Below, piece by piece: positions 1 to 14,600 of a stretch of 64,000 nucleotides of DNA; the stretch's first letter is position 1, and every line of letters starts with the position of its first letter. The DNA is taken from NCBI GenBank assembly GCA_022749755.1, contig CM040445.1, positions 124,001 to 188,000 on the forward strand, written 5' to 3'. This DNA is from Azadirachta indica. Lineage: Eukaryota; Streptophyta; Magnoliopsida; Sapindales; Meliaceae. The notes below the pieces were generated by a model. The model saw only the letters and a list, made by a program, of their open reading frames with translations. It had not been told where the DNA came from and did no database searches. The position numbers and the translations under genes were made by a program.

Positions 1-1908
1 TTTATATTTAGATGTGATAAATAAAAATAAACATATTATTTAAAATAATTCAAATTTTTTATATTTTATATTCATTCAAAGTTCATATAAAAAAAAGGCT
101 TTTAAAATATACTTAACAAGAAAATTCAAAGAAATGTCCCATATGTGTAGGTGTACTGTCATTTTATGATAAATAATCATAACCTATGCAACTAAACTTG
201 AATTTTTAGCCTTTGATCATAGGCTTCAAAACTTATCTAAAAGTTAGGGTAATAATAGCTGCCCAAATCACAGTTTAGTTGGTAAGAATTTTTATCAACT
301 AAATTGTGAGATTTTTCCAACTCTATGTGGGTAGAATTCCCTCATTCTCACGTAAATATAAAAAATTTTATCAAAAACTTAGAATTTTATTTCTACATAT
401 ATTCAGAGTTATTCCCTCTCTCTTTGAGAATAAATATCTAAACTAAATTTCAATTAAGTTTGATGATAGGTGATCTCCGTCTATTTTCAACAAAGGATGC
501 AAATATTATTGTTAATTGGTTTTTTTTTTTTTTTTGGGTGATACCTCTCATTTAAAAATATGTATTTGGTTTGAGTTTTAAGTAGGCTTTGAATTTACAA
601 AATGTATGTAGCCATTAGACTTATTAGTACTAATTCCATATATAAAATAATCTTATTGATCTTGCCGACATTATTTTAAGAAATAATTTCGATTACTAAA
701 ACCCCAAAAAGGCAACATGTGGATGTGGGTGCTGTTGAAATTAGAGACCGTTTAGAAGATAAGAATAGAAAAATATATACATACGAAGGCTTAATTAAAG
801 GTTTCAAGTGTAGTGGTTGTTTGATGAAAAAGACATACAAACACATGCATACATGCATTTGACAAAAAGGGAGTTGTTGTTGTTATTAAGCTGAGATTTG
901 ATAGAAACCCTTTTCTTAAATTGGATGACCTATCTCTTACCCTTAGATTCTTCCTCCGCTAAAGACACTCTTTTGTTTTTGTCACTACCCTTTCATTTTT
1001 TTTAAATATTATATTGGTTGGAGAATTATCATTTAGATCCATAAGTTTATATATTTTCTCAAATAAAAAGAGTTTTTCATTATATTAAATAGACTCATTA
1101 GTCTTTATTTAGATAATTAACTTATAATCTAAATATTTAGTAAAGAGCAACTTTCAGTCATTTACACCCACTTTTTTTTCAATTTTTTTTTAAATATTAC
1201 ACATTTACATATATAATTTATCGATATAAAATCAAAAATTTACTGATAGTTAAAAGTCAAGATAAATATAAATTTGACACCATTCATGAAAATTTACATA
1301 TAATTTCGATGATAATTACTCATAAACAAGAAAATTTATTTTAACACAATTGTATAAACTTTAGAAGTTAAACGCTTTTGTTTATTAAAAAGGAATAGGA
1401 AGAAAATATTTTAATACGATATATTAGTGAGTGGATTCACTTACTCGTTTATTTCGATATTTAGCAATTCCATTCCACAAAAATTGGAGTACATGGATTT
1501 CAAACGTATAATTTAAAACTAAAGTGTATTTTAATAATTTTCATAAGAGTTAGAGACTAGTCTCATTTAAACAAATAAACTATATCTTTATTTAAGAAAA
1601 TGTAAAAAAAAAAAAAAAAAATAGGGAGTTATACAATAAAACCTCAATGAACTAAAGTAATAAATAAACTAGGACTAACTCTTCTATAATTGCCAACAAC
1701 CTAGAGCCCACGATGCAACACCAGACACACCATCCGTTCGTTTGAGGCCACACCTTCCTTTTTCAAATCACTTTTTGGAATCCTTAGATTCTCTTATTTA
1801 GTATTATTTCTTATTATTGTGGTTGTTGTTATTATTAGATTTTGACATTGTGAACTTGGAGTGTTGGTATGAAATTTCGTTTGTCCATTTCAATTTTACA
1901 TTTATTAA
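1..1908. other. AT-rich intergenic DNA, no gene seen
   Basis: No reading frame here has plant-protein character, and no splice-supported exon chain or RNA gene was found. The stretch is dominated by A/T runs, for example a T-run near 520-535 and an A-run near 1605-1621. Confidence 0.6.
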
Positions 1909-2610
1909 GGTAGTGTTTTTTTTTTTATTTTTTCTGAACTCCCGAACATATGAAGTTTAAATTTAATTAAAATTTGAATATGAATAATACATTTTATTTT
2001 TTATTTTTAAATATTTAAAAATAAATATTAAATTATTTATTTTGATAAAATAAAAAATTCTAAAAATTAATATTTTTATATATATATACTTATATTTATA
2101 ATAATTTTGATTATGTTAGTATAATAATAGATAAAAATTAATAAATTATATTATTATATACCTTATTTATTTATTTGATATATAAATTTTTTTTTTTTTA
2201 AAAAAATCCTAATTGATAATATAAAAATCAATAAAAATTAAATAAAAATAATAAGTTATATTGTAATATAATTGTAATTATGTAAATATACAAATTGATT
2301 GCAGTAATTAAAACATAAAATAAGTAAGATCGAGAAAATAAGAAGAGGAGACATATAATAGAGAAGAAATACGTCAAAAATAATTTAAGGTTTTAATTTT
2401 GTTAGTAAATAAACAAATAAAATAAGGATATTTTTGAAAAATAAAAATATTAAATTATTTAAACATTTGATCACTTAAATTTAAATCAAAATTTTTAATT
2501 TAATTATATTCAAATATTTTTAACAAATATTTAGACATAAGTTAAAAAACATACGACTTTTAGATATTTAAATAATTATATTCAGACTTCAGTCAGAAAA
2601 TAAACCCTCC
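1909..2610. mobile_element. Non-autonomous MITE-like element, family A, copy 1
   Basis: The ends form imperfect inverted repeats: the left end starts GGTAGTGTTT and reaches TTTTTCTGA, and the reverse complement of the right end starts GGAGGGTTTATTTTCTGA. TAA flanks both sides (1906-1908 and 2611-2613), fitting the 3-bp TWA target duplication of PIF/Harbinger-type elements. The interior is about 700 bp of very AT-rich DNA with no transposase reading frame. A diverged relative lies near 55889-56586 and shares long interior stretches. Family assignment is inferred from ends and target site only. Confidence 0.5.
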
Positions 2611-4845
2611 TAAAACTTGAGAGATTATGATGATGATTTGATAACTCTAAGACATTTTTTTAACTTTAATTTTTATAATTTGAATGGTTTGATAACATTT
2701 CAAGGATTCTTCAATTGTGTAATTAATGGTCGTATTTGAATTTCTAAACCATCTTTTGATTGATTCATTGACTAATTTTCAGAAAGAAATTATTAAGTAT
2801 GAAGTTTATGAAGTCATTCTGATTAAATTAAATTTTTTTGTTTATTTAAAATTTGAAATTTGGTTTATAAAATTGGGATTGTTAAAGTTAAAAGAAATAA
2901 TTTTTAATGCTAAAATCATGAGAAAATGTTACATAATCATGCACATACTTTTCATTCAACCAAATGTTACATGATTTTTTGAAATGAAAAATATTCATAA
3001 ATTTTATCTTTATTATGAAGATATATTAAAGATTAGTATTATAAAAGAAATTTTAGTTAGATTTAATCACATAAAATATTAATTTTCTAAATCTCAACAA
3101 CAACTACAAGATTCTCTCTTTAAATAAGAGTATATTTTACTTCAATTTAGAAATAAATATTGTTGGCCATAAATATTTAAACTGTGTTATAATAAATCTA
3201 ATTTAGATATAGTTAAAACATTTGAACCATACTACAACATAACATTTATTAATCACTCATTCATCTATACTCAATCTAGTTGTACTATAATGATAGATTA
3301 AAAATTATAAAACTCATATATATATATATATATATAATAAATTAGTAAAAGTTATGCATCCAAAGTATAAAAATTCAAATAAATAATATAACTGTTTGGG
3401 ACTCTCCCACTTTTTATAGATTTCTATTCAACTTATATGAAAATTAAAAAAATCTTATTATTTTTGTGAGTATTTTTTAAAAGTATATCATAATAAAATT
3501 TATCTAATTTTTTATTTATATATATATGTATTATCAATAATTTTTATATATAATACGTAATAGTTAAAAAAATTATAATTAAAATATTTCAGTAACTAAA
3601 AAACAGCAATTTCAAATCTCGTGGTACTACATATTTTATTTACTACAAATGATTTGTTATTATTTGAGCCCTATGTATTTTCACCTTTAACGTATTGACC
3701 TTTTTATCTGTTTATTTATTTTTATTTTTATTTTTTTATTTTCAGAAAAGGCCGAGACATGTAACTCGGAGCCCACGAGTGTCCGCGTGTACAATAATTT
3801 TGCTATAAAAAGAAGAAGCACGTACACGTGGTGCATTACCGTATGACCTGGAGCAATGAAACTATTCCTCGTTAATTGTGGACCCCAACGTTTCAGTATG
3901 ATCGGGACCCACTATTGACTTTATGCATTAAATTACGCGCAGATAATAAATTAACATGTCGTGATTCGGAATCCGTGATTGTGATCGTGTGACTGTGATT
4001 TCCCCTCCCTCCATTTGCTCCCGTCGGTTTTTCTATATGTCTTGTTTGACGTATTTTTTCAATTATCTGACTGAGAAAACTGGCCCCAACAAAGATCTGA
4101 TCCATGAATGACGTGGGATCTACCTTCTCGGTTTCTCCTTTTCTAACACTATCCAACGATAATAATAAGGGAAATTTACGATAATAATTAAACATATTTT
4201 AATTTTGTCAAAAAGTTTCACAAGTAACATTTTTAAGTTGGGCCATTTAAAAATATATATATATTCTTAAGTTGAGCAATATTAACATTAAAAAATTGTG
4301 ATGCAAAATTTATACTTTAATAAAAATATTATTGACTTTTTAATGAGATAGATTTGTAATATGCAAAATTACAGTAAATTCAAATACACAGCATAACTTT
4401 GCGACCATTTCATAGCAATTCGAAATTTTTTAATTGTTATATTTTTCAAACCTATATGTTATATTTAATATATATACATGTTATATAATAAAAAAATTTA
4501 AAAACTATTTATTATATACGAATAAAAATAATCAATTTCAAAAAGTTTCTGATCAATAAATATTATTTTATACCTAACCCTTAACTAGTTGGTAAAAAAC
4601 ACATGCCTTTTTAAATCTTGCAATGTTTAAGATTCTCTCACTAATTGTACGACTTTTATCGTATATGTGAGGATAGATTTTTCACTTACTTTAAGTACTA
4701 ATATCATATTATAGTATATGCAAGATATATGAAATGGACTATAAATATATTTATCTCAACTTCAGGCAAATTTTTAACTTCAATGTTAATAGATATATTT
4801 GTAATTAAAAAACAAAAAAAGTCATTGAGCATTGTAAGTGTGTTA
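2611..4845. other. Intergenic DNA with a small GC-richer, promoter-like island
   Basis: Mostly AT-rich filler. At about 3750-4150 base composition becomes more balanced. This island holds a TATA-like CTATAAAAAG at 3803-3812 and a CACGTG G-box at 3825-3830, followed by a stretch with several short ORFs and no recognisable protein. It could be a relic promoter or 5' region of a lost gene. No downstream coding exon was found. Confidence 0.35.
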
Positions 4846-5298
4846 GTGTCTGTTTGGTTTAACTTTTTTATTAGTTAAAAAATTTTTTTTAATGATAAAT
4901 TTTTTTTAAAAAATTTTTTTAATGATAAATTTTTTTTAAAAAATTTTTAATTTCGTTTAATTGACAATGAAAAAGAGTTTTTGAAAATTAAAAAAATTGT
5001 TTTTCTTTTATTAGAGAAGCCCAAAGTTTGTGCTTTTACCAGTAAAACTTTCTCATCTTTTTTAAAAAATAAAATTGTTTAAAATACTCTTACTTTATTT
5101 TAAAAATTTTACGCAATTTCTTTAAAATAAAACATTAAAAATTTATCTATTAAAATAATTACTTAATTTTTTTTTCAAAAGTCATTTGTGACAACCAAAC
5201 GATTAATAAATTTTTATTAAAAACTCTAATTATAAAAGTTATATAAATAAAATCTCTATTTTAAAACCTCTATTTAAAAAGTTATATCAAACAGACCC
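4846..5298. mobile_element. Tourist/Harbinger-like MITE, family B, copy 1
   Basis: Terminal inverted repeats of about 25 bp: the left end begins GTGTCTGTTTGGTTTAAC and the reverse complement of the right end begins GGGTCTGTTTGATATAAC. TTA flanks both ends (4843-4845 and 5299-5301) as a 3-bp target duplication. Length is 453 bp and there is no coding capacity. A second copy of the same family, about 389 bp with TAA flanks, sits at 54983-55371. End sequence and target site are those of PIF/Harbinger-derived Tourist-like MITEs. Confidence 0.7.
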
Positions 5299-5301
5299 TT
5301 A

Positions 5302-8300
5302 ATATACTTACGTTGGCATTATTTACAAGAAATATGAAATATAAAAGTCTAGATTGATTCTCCATATCCACAAATAATAAAATAAATTCTTTAAATTAAT
5401 TAAGATTATGGGGATATTTAATTTCCACAACAAAGAAATAGAGAAACTAAAGAGAACGACAGAGAGTAGTGGTTCTCAATTTCTTATTCTTGACAAATTG
5501 ACTGGAATATGTATAGAATTGGGAGAATGCTCTAGAAAGTCTCAAAAAGTAATTGCAATACAACTATATATTTATATAAATAAAGATCTTAATGTGGCGA
5601 CCTTTATATATACATCTATTGACTTTTGCTTATATGGTATAACGGATAATTGAAGTGGTATTATTGGCTAGGCGCTTACATAATTTTGCATCTAATTAGA
5701 TACGATCTTTGTTAATAAGTGTTACTAAACTTCGTATGATGTAAATTATATACAAAGTTATTTTCAATCATATAAACTTGATAATATAAAGTTTACATTT
5801 TCAACTTTGTAATTATTGTCAAAATATACATTTAGTTTTTTAAAATTCTACTTAAAATCAAACTTGTTATGGCATAATCCAAAGAATTTTTATGACTAAA
5901 TGAATAATTATATGTTCACTCATAATTCAAAATGATTTACAACATCATTACTTACAATGAAAAAATAAAATAGTAAAAGAAAATAAACTATATCATGATT
6001 TAAAGATATATTTTCATATAAAAATTGGACAGTTTATAGTATTTTACGACAAAATCAATTATAATTATTATTTTCAATATATCTTTATCTAGTAATTAAT
6101 TTAATTAATAAACGCTGAGAAAATGTTTATGCTGAATGAGAAAATAATTAATCATATATCTACACATATATATTAAAAGAGAAAAAAAAAAAAAGAGTCG
6201 AAGACTTTTTCTAGTACTGGTAAAAGAGAACACCGTTGGTTACTTTGAGAACGAAATTCATGATATCCTCACGTGGGATTCACGTGGAAGTCGTACCTAT
6301 TTGTGAACAAAGAAGGAAGGAAGCAGCAAATGAAGATGGCGACGATGGATGAGCTAATTTTCCATTGAGCAATTTTATGTATCTAATTTCACATCTTATA
6401 TTTCTAATCCTATTTTAAAATTTGATAGGAGCCGTACAAGCCAAGAGAACTTACCAGAAGAAGATTATTAATTCACCAAACACATAATCGTTAACCTAAT
6501 TTAAACAACGAAATTGAAATTAATGAACAATAAGAAATTATGAAGAATTTATTATTATAAAGTTTGCAATTCAAAGATTGAAGGCCACCAAATGAATTCA
6601 AAACTATTCAACAAATTGAATGCTTCCCATGGAATTCAAATTCTTCAAACTCATCGCATTATTATAATTTTCCTGTTCATATTTGCTGACCACTACGGAT
6701 TAGTTAGAAAATAGTTTGTGGGTTGTGTTCTAGTTGTAGAATATTTTTGGGAAATCTATAGCATTGGGTACGACTTTGTTGAAAAAAACTGACATATAAA
6801 TAGCCAAACGTACGCTTCATACCCACGTGTTTTGAAAATATTCACAGGGTCACAATCTATTTGTTAGTTCCTAAATTTAGGCACAATTAAGACTAGGTTT
6901 AATACAATTAACTTTTCACATAAATATAATTTAGAGAATGTTATAATAATTATAATAAAAAATATACCGTTCAAATTAATAAAATTTTTTAAATAATTAA
7001 TATTTAAATGAGAGTGAAAAATTTCATTCACAAAATACTAAATCTTTTAATTCTTATTATTATTTAAATTTAAAATAAATTGAGAGTATTATCCCGGATC
7101 ACCTGAATTACATAAAAAATACTATTTATTTATATTTCATTTTGTTCAAATTATATATATATATAAGCTAATTTTCTCAACCAATCAAGAAAACTCTTCC
7201 AACAAGGCAACTAATTACTGTAAACCATAGTGTGTTACTATTAAATTATTCAATGACTTGAAAAGATAAAAAGACCAAAGAAAGGTGATGTAATTTGTTC
7301 AAATGTCACATTTTTCACCCGAGCACGTGCCATATTTTTTCGACTTGTTAATGTAACAACTCATTCAACAACTTACGTCCAATTTTACCAAATTCACTTC
7401 CTAGTAATTTAACTTGGCAACTAACTTTTTCTTTTTCTTTTTGAATTGTGACATTATTAATCTTACATCACAAACTAGAGTTTTTTACTTTTATACACTC
7501 TACTCTTACATTGAAAGAAAATCATCCCTACTGAAATAACCTAATTACAGAAGTTTTTCTTTTTTTTTTTTTTTTTTATTTATAAAAAAATTTGTTTTAG
7601 AATAATATTAGTGAAGTGAAATTGTTTATAGGAAAAATTTTCAGTTTGTATTTGTGCATTTGATGAAGTGAAATTGAAAGAGATTTGTTCTCACTACAGT
7701 AGGGTTTCGCTTTCAATTCAATGAGGAAAGATGGGACCGTTCCACCTAAACTGATATTAAAGACAGGAATTTCTATCTAAATTTTATTGACAATATTATA
7801 TTTTTTATCACATGTTGATTTATTTTCTGTTAATTGTCGCAAAATATTTTTTTCACTCTTGTGAAAATATTTGATGATAATAATATAATAAATAATATCA
7901 ATTTGTACAAATAAAATTTATATATATATATAATGATATTTTTTAGTGTATTTATAATTTTAAAAAAGTATTTCTATTTTTTTTTAAAACAATTACACAA
8001 CCGACACAACCACTTTCCAGAAAAGATCTTCTCAATTGTCTAATAAACTTGTTCTAGCTAGTTGATATATCATCATAGCTCTTTTAAGTCAATACAATAA
8101 ATTTTACATAAAGTAATTCCAGCATCAACATCATCCTCTAATCTTTTCTCTTGGTCCAAAAATTCTATAGCTCTTTTTTTCTTAATACATGCGTTGACAT
8201 AAAGTGATTCCACACTGTTCTGTTACTCTACACAATGATTAGGTTTAAATTTTTACATCCTAATTTTCGGCCCTAATAGAAGGAATATGTTAGTGCTGAT

Positions 8301-11300
8301 TTTGGATAATCATCAGGAGACTCCAATCATTTCCCTTATTATTCTTTTACAAATCAATAACATTGTATTTATACTGTCCAAATATATATAACATTTATTT
8401 TCTTTTCAAAAGTTTATAATTTTTGACAAATATAATATATTAGATAATTATTTACTTTACTATTCATAGTTACGATAGTAATTTTGTGTCTAAGATATGA
8501 GTCTTACATCACAACTTTGTATATTTGTTTATCTTTTCTATATTTACATTTTCCCCAATAAATTTATTTAAAGAAATAAGTATAATTATATTTTTACAAT
8601 TTCACTCTTTAAAATATATTTTTATGCTTTACACCCTGCAAATTTTAAATTATTTACATTGTGACTCCTAAAATTACAGTTCTCTCCTCCCCTGCTTCTA
8701 TGGTCATCTAATAGAATCTTATAATACATACACGTATTTCATTTAAAATCTACCAATGATAACTGCAATCAAGATAGTCTTCTCAAAACAATGTGCCTAA
8801 AATTTTCTCTTTCTTGTTAGAACACAATATTTGTATCCCCATTATTTAAATATGGTACTATTACTAACTATTAGTAAGACAACACTTGGCATTAACATCT
8901 TAATTTAAGTTAAAAGAAATTTTTAATTGTTTCTTTTTACCCAATAAGTAGCAGTCCAAGACAAAATGTGCTAGGGTCCCTCAAAAGTAATCAAAGATGA
9001 GAATCTACCCCTAAGTCCTAATGATAAGCTTTAGGACAAAAAAGATAAAGATGGGCAAGCACTTCTCCAATAAATAAATACTTCTAAAAGCAACAAAAAG
9101 CTTACCAAACATGATGCATCTGTGAGAGCTATTATTAACTGAACAGGCCATGTGCTTCCCCACTGCAAGCACAAGCTATGATTCATCTATTTCTTTAACA
9201 ATTTATAAACAGAGGAAAAAAGGAAAAAAGTTAAAAGCATTTCGGCTCCAATGTCCTCAGGTAAAAGACTAAAAAGCAACACAACTTTTACTAATATAAG
9301 CATGGCTCAGATACTTTCCAAGGACTCCAACTAAAAGTATAGCACTGGAAATTTGATCGACTAAACTACAATACGTCTTGAACCATAGTATTGCTCTTGA
9401 GAGAAAATTACAAGCAAATATCATAATACATTTATTTCATGAATAATAAAGTTATATCCCAATCATACAATATTATCATATCAATTTATATTTTATAATT
9501 TGTACAAAAATTTATATCTCTAGTACCATATTTTATAAGTTTTTCTTGCGTTCATTCTAAATTAAAAGTGACAGAAGATAACACGAAAATCTTTCATCTC
9601 TTTTCCTTTTAGGATTCTCTTTTCTCACCTCTAAGTGGGTTGCTCACCTGAATTCATACTTCCCCAAGTGTTCCTAAGGGAATTCTTTTTTCTCAAATAA
9701 TTCGAAAAAAATACTCTTATTCTGTGTGTTCGAGCTAATTATCGAATTAATCTTACCATTGTATTTGATCTAAACTGCCAGTATACCATGACCTAAACTG
9801 CCCAGTAGTTCCTTTGAATTTTCTATTTGGCAAATTCAGTGGCTGGGCAGATCGGACAATAGCCCGTCCAGGTGACAAGATTGATCCATAACAATTAACA
9901 ACTATGTAATTAGTGTTGCTAAACAGACCCCAAACCTTTCTCTAAACACACCTCAATTTGTGATAGAATTTAAATGAGTAGACTTTAAATATCTATTTTT
10001 TCAACGATCCAGGTCATGAGAGCCCAGAAAAGAAATGCATATATCTGACATTGTGTACAACAGATATCACATATGATCTAAGCAGGATTATGTCAAATTC
10101 CTAACTACAAATGCCAATATCCAAAATAATAAGATGTCAAGTAACACATTTAGCAATTAATTGTTAACAAATAGCTGAAATTAATCAGTAAATAATATTC
10201 AATACAGATATATATTTTACATTAAAGCTTGATACAATCCCATCAGGTTAAGGATGCAAATTATAAATTATAGCATCCACAAAAAAATATGACGAACGAT
10301 ATTGATGCCAAAATCAAACTTAGTACATGTTTGAGATTGAAGTGCTTTGATTAAAAGTTATAAACTCAAAATCACAACTGTTGTAAAATGATAACACTAA
10401 ATATCAAATATTAATAAGAAAAATAGAAAGATTCTAATAATAATTAGTACTCCCAAAAACATATTTAACTTTACTTCCAGGGTTAAATGGGCCAGCAAAA
10501 TTAAACATGCTGTTACCATATTTATATTGTCCATCAAGAATCACATTATTTTTTTAATAACTAACATAGCTGATTCCAATAATCCAATTGACGTTTAATT
10601 CAATACAGTAAGAAGCTCCATATCCGATAAATGAGAGAGAGAAAATATGAAGGTAATGTAAACCCATTGAGATATGAAGTTACATGCTAAAAGGGTAGAC
10701 TATGACAATCAACCATATCCTACACTTTTTGTTGCAATTTTTAAATTATTATTCAAATATTTTAAGTTTTCTGTTACATTTCTTAACTTATAGATCACAT
10801 TTAAAAAATTAGTTGTACAATGTAGGATTTGTACTAAAACATGACCCCACTATCAGAATGAGCAAGTCTTTATAAAGTTCCACCACATGAACAGTTACTA
10901 AAAGGGGGAGGGCTCTGGTATAATAAACTGTATTGTATCACTCTTTTTACAATTTCTAGGTTTTCCGTACAATGTTTTAAGTTTCCAGATACATTTCTTC
11001 CTTAACTTATAGATTACATTTAGGAAATTTTGAAATTGTAATAAAAACATTTGAAATTGCATAGCACGAGTCCACTAACAAACAAGTCCTTATTTACTGG
11101 GTCAAATTTCACATTTTCGCCACATGCATAAGTTCAATATGCGGAGCATATGATATTCTTTGATCAATTTTCAGAATACTGTTCACAAATTTTAGCATCC
11201 TTCTGATATAAATTTTTCAGCTAGAGTTTTCTCAAGTAGATTTTGTATTACTAGAGTTTTTATAACTTTTAATAAAAAATATTATAGGTTGTTTGATGGT

Positions 11301-11558
11301 CAAGCATTTCTTCTAGCAAAAATTGCGTAGTTATCTAAATAGATAAGATTTTTAAGGTCATGTTATGAAATAAATGGACTTCAAAAATTAAGGTTTAGAC
11401 ATTAAAATAAATTAAAAACCCTAAAATTTGAAGGCTCAAAGATTATGATTTTACCGATGAAATAAATTTAACTGGGAGAAAAGAGAAACATTGACCGAAG
11501 ACAAAAAAAGAAATGTAGACAAAAACTGCTATTACCATAATAAACTGCAAAATCGAAG
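5302..11558. other. Gene-poor intergenic DNA upstream of the APX 3' end
   Basis: No protein gene could be supported. At 6270-6287 two ACGTGG cores lie close together (ABRE-like), followed by a 12-codon ORF at 6330-6368 whose product is unrecognised. Around 10735-11100 two diverged direct copies of a roughly 150-bp AT-rich segment can be aligned. The segment at about 9640-9890 is less AT-rich but shows no exon. Confidence 0.5.
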
Positions 11559-11609
11559 TTAATTTCCAGCAAGAGATGTCAACAATGCCAAAACAGCAAT
11601 CACAATCAT
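11559..11609 (-). pseudogene. Out-of-frame thylakoid anchor of the APX gene
   Basis: In the +2 frame relative to the APX reading frame this stretch encodes [16 protein letters not shown] and a TAA stop, a hydrophobic tail of the kind that ends thylakoid-bound APX. The join lies in an ATATAT tract where one base appears to be missing. If the base loss is real, the anchor has been lost; if it is a sequencing error, the gene is an ordinary tAPX. See the matching finding. Confidence 0.7.
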
Positions 11610-14600
11610 ATATTTAGGAAATAGTTAGACTGCAGAGGCTTATCTGGGCTTCCACCGATTGCTTCGTACTCTGCCCGTATCTTCTGCTTCATAGCCTCTG
11701 ACAGCTCTCTCTGCAATTCAAATATCCAACACTCATTGAATTTTATTCTTTCCCCTTCATTTAGACTTCCAAGTTTTAGATGTGAACACACAGGATTTGA
11801 AAAACGCTTCATCTTGTATTATTAATAGATACGGCACAAGAAAACAAGGTACTTGTTTTTTAATCCTGCAGCAAATCATAAAGAGTAGAGAAGATGAACA
11901 ATTTGCACATACACAATTCATTCCATGAGAGTTTTTCACACAAATAAAAATTGTAAGAAATTTTCTGAAACCACTAACTAAAGTAAAAATTAGAAATAAG
12001 TTAATAGTAATTACAACCTTCCCAGATGAATACTTGGCTGCTACAAACTTCTCCGGTGTAGGACCATCTACCACAATGCCCTGATCACCAAATTTGACAA
12101 TCAGCTTAAATGTTATTGAAGATCATTTTTCCATAATCTTTTGATACAAGTTTATTGATGCAAATTCCTAGAATTTAAATAGTTCAAACCAAATTGTGAG
12201 ATCATTGATAATGTTGAGACACACAGCATGAGAGAACAGAGAGAACAAAGTTCCATTTATCATTCTCAGAGAGCTACAAGTTTGATTAGTTTGCAGTCAT
12301 TAGACATTATTATGCTTTTTTTGGCTGAGATGTAATCTGAGCTATTCAAAATATTATGGAAGTAAGCCCCTATCCCAAAGATAATTTCTTGAAAAATATC
12401 AAAAGTGAAAACATTCAATATTGCAGTGAACAAAATTTTGTATTCAAATCAGGATGCAGGATGTTTTCAAAGTTAAAACAGATGATGACAGAATGTTTTC
12501 CACTAAAAGTAAAGCTGTTCTAACGTTGAGGTTCTTTAAAGCACCGAACAGAAGCAGTCAAAACTAACAAACCTCTGGAGGATCAAATTTGGCCCCAAGG
12601 TTGCTGAGTTTGGCATGGGCTTCAGCATAATCCTTAAAAAATGTTTCCTTATCCTCCGCATATTTCTCAGCATATACCTGCAAAATTATGCAAAGTTTAT
12701 CAGTTATATATGATGATTCCACAAAACTGTCTTACACTAAAACCCATTGCATTTTACCTTGAATGAAGGATCTTCAAAAAGAACAGCATCTGTAGGCAAC
12801 ACAAGTAAATCTTCATCTTTTCTTTCTTTAATATCCTGTTTCGTCAGTCACAGTCAGCAAGCAGAATTATGATTCCCTCACCTATTTCTCACTATATCAA
12901 ATTTATACAAAGAGACTGTACAGACTTCAAACCTTGAAGTAGGAATTATCAAATTTCAACCATTGCACTGTCCAGGACTGCCCTCCAGGTGCTCCTGGTC
13001 CAGCTTCCTGTCATGCAATATAAATTATTACATAGTTAGCCCTTTTCTATAGCTACTTACCAGTTGCAGTAGATAATTACTAGATTGTTGGGCCCATCCG
13101 CAAATACACATTTCGCCTGGCAGTAATCAAGTAATAGAAAGGTGGTAATTCCTGAATCATTAGGTTTTATACCGTATATTTGGTTTCTGGTTTTCCCCAA
13201 CCACTTCGTTCAGGTCTAGCCCTTCCCAGTGTATGTGCACCAGATAAGGCTACTATTTCCTGCAGATTCAAAGAACTAAATAAACACCACATGCTATAAA
13301 GGTAACATAACAACCAAGTGCGCCTTTCAATTTAATTTACCTTGTCGTTTAATCCCATCCTATAGAAAACTTCTCTTAAATGTTCAGCAGGTGATGGGGG
13401 ACCGGCATCTACAGTTCAGATGAATACTTTGAAAATTAGCAGTAAAGTCAAATCTGAAAACCGAAACTCCACTAATTCTAGATTATGCATAAGGATCCTC
13501 ATAACAGAAAACTGGAAGTTTCGACCTAAAAGGGAGGCAAGCTCACAACTGAACCAAATATTTCAAACATCTACAGTATGAAGAAAACAGAAACTCAAAA
13601 TTTATCTACCCTGTAAAATAACAAATGCCCTGATCACAATTATATATCACAGTATAAACAAGTTCATGGGGCTTCAAGTACACTAGAATTATTACATAAG
13701 ACCTATTTACAACTATACTGGAATTCAGTGATCAATTGCCAAAATGTCAGAATATAGAAACCCATTCATGTATATTCTTTTTAAACCATTAAATTGCCTA
13801 AATATAATTTTTATTCTAATACACATGTGCATACACATATATGCCTGTGCATGAATATAAACCTCATACTAAAGAGTAATATCTGTAGCCTTCTATGATA
13901 TCAAATGCAGTCCTCACTCTTTACCTCAAAGAACAGTGCAACAGAAATAAGTTTTACATTTACCAAAGCACACTAATCAAGATATCGTTAAAGATCTCAT
14001 AAAAGAACCGTCATGCACCAGATAATGCATGTTAACATGTGTCATATGATAATCATCAACAGGTTTTAAGCAATTATTCACGATATGACCTACCTCATGG
14101 TAAATGCTATTTTGTTTGTAGTAGGCACCATATTAAAATAGGACGAGCCAAATACTATACTCATATATAGTTTACTTACCGGGAAGCCTTCCTTCTTCAG
14201 GGCACTGCTCAGATCCTGAGACATCCACTCTTCCGTACTTCATGGGGATCTTGGGGCCACCAGCTTCCTGAAATTCAAAGAAATTCATTTAATCTTTAGA
14301 CAACTAATCATTTTACATCATAGTAATTACAAAATAAGAGTTAGTAAGACCTCTATAGCAGTAGCACTAGCCAACTGGAATAAGTCAGCATATGTCACAC
14401 CGGTGTATTTCTCCTTGATTGCTTGAATCAGATTCAATGCATTCACGAGACCTGAAAAGCTAGCTTGTCAGGTGCCAATTTTCTGAAATAAGCTCAAATA
14501 CGCTGATTGTCAAATCATTACCAGCATTGGCTGCATGTTTAAGCTCAACCTCAAATCTGAGACTTCCATTAGCACCACCCCTTTGAGGCCACTCCTCAAT

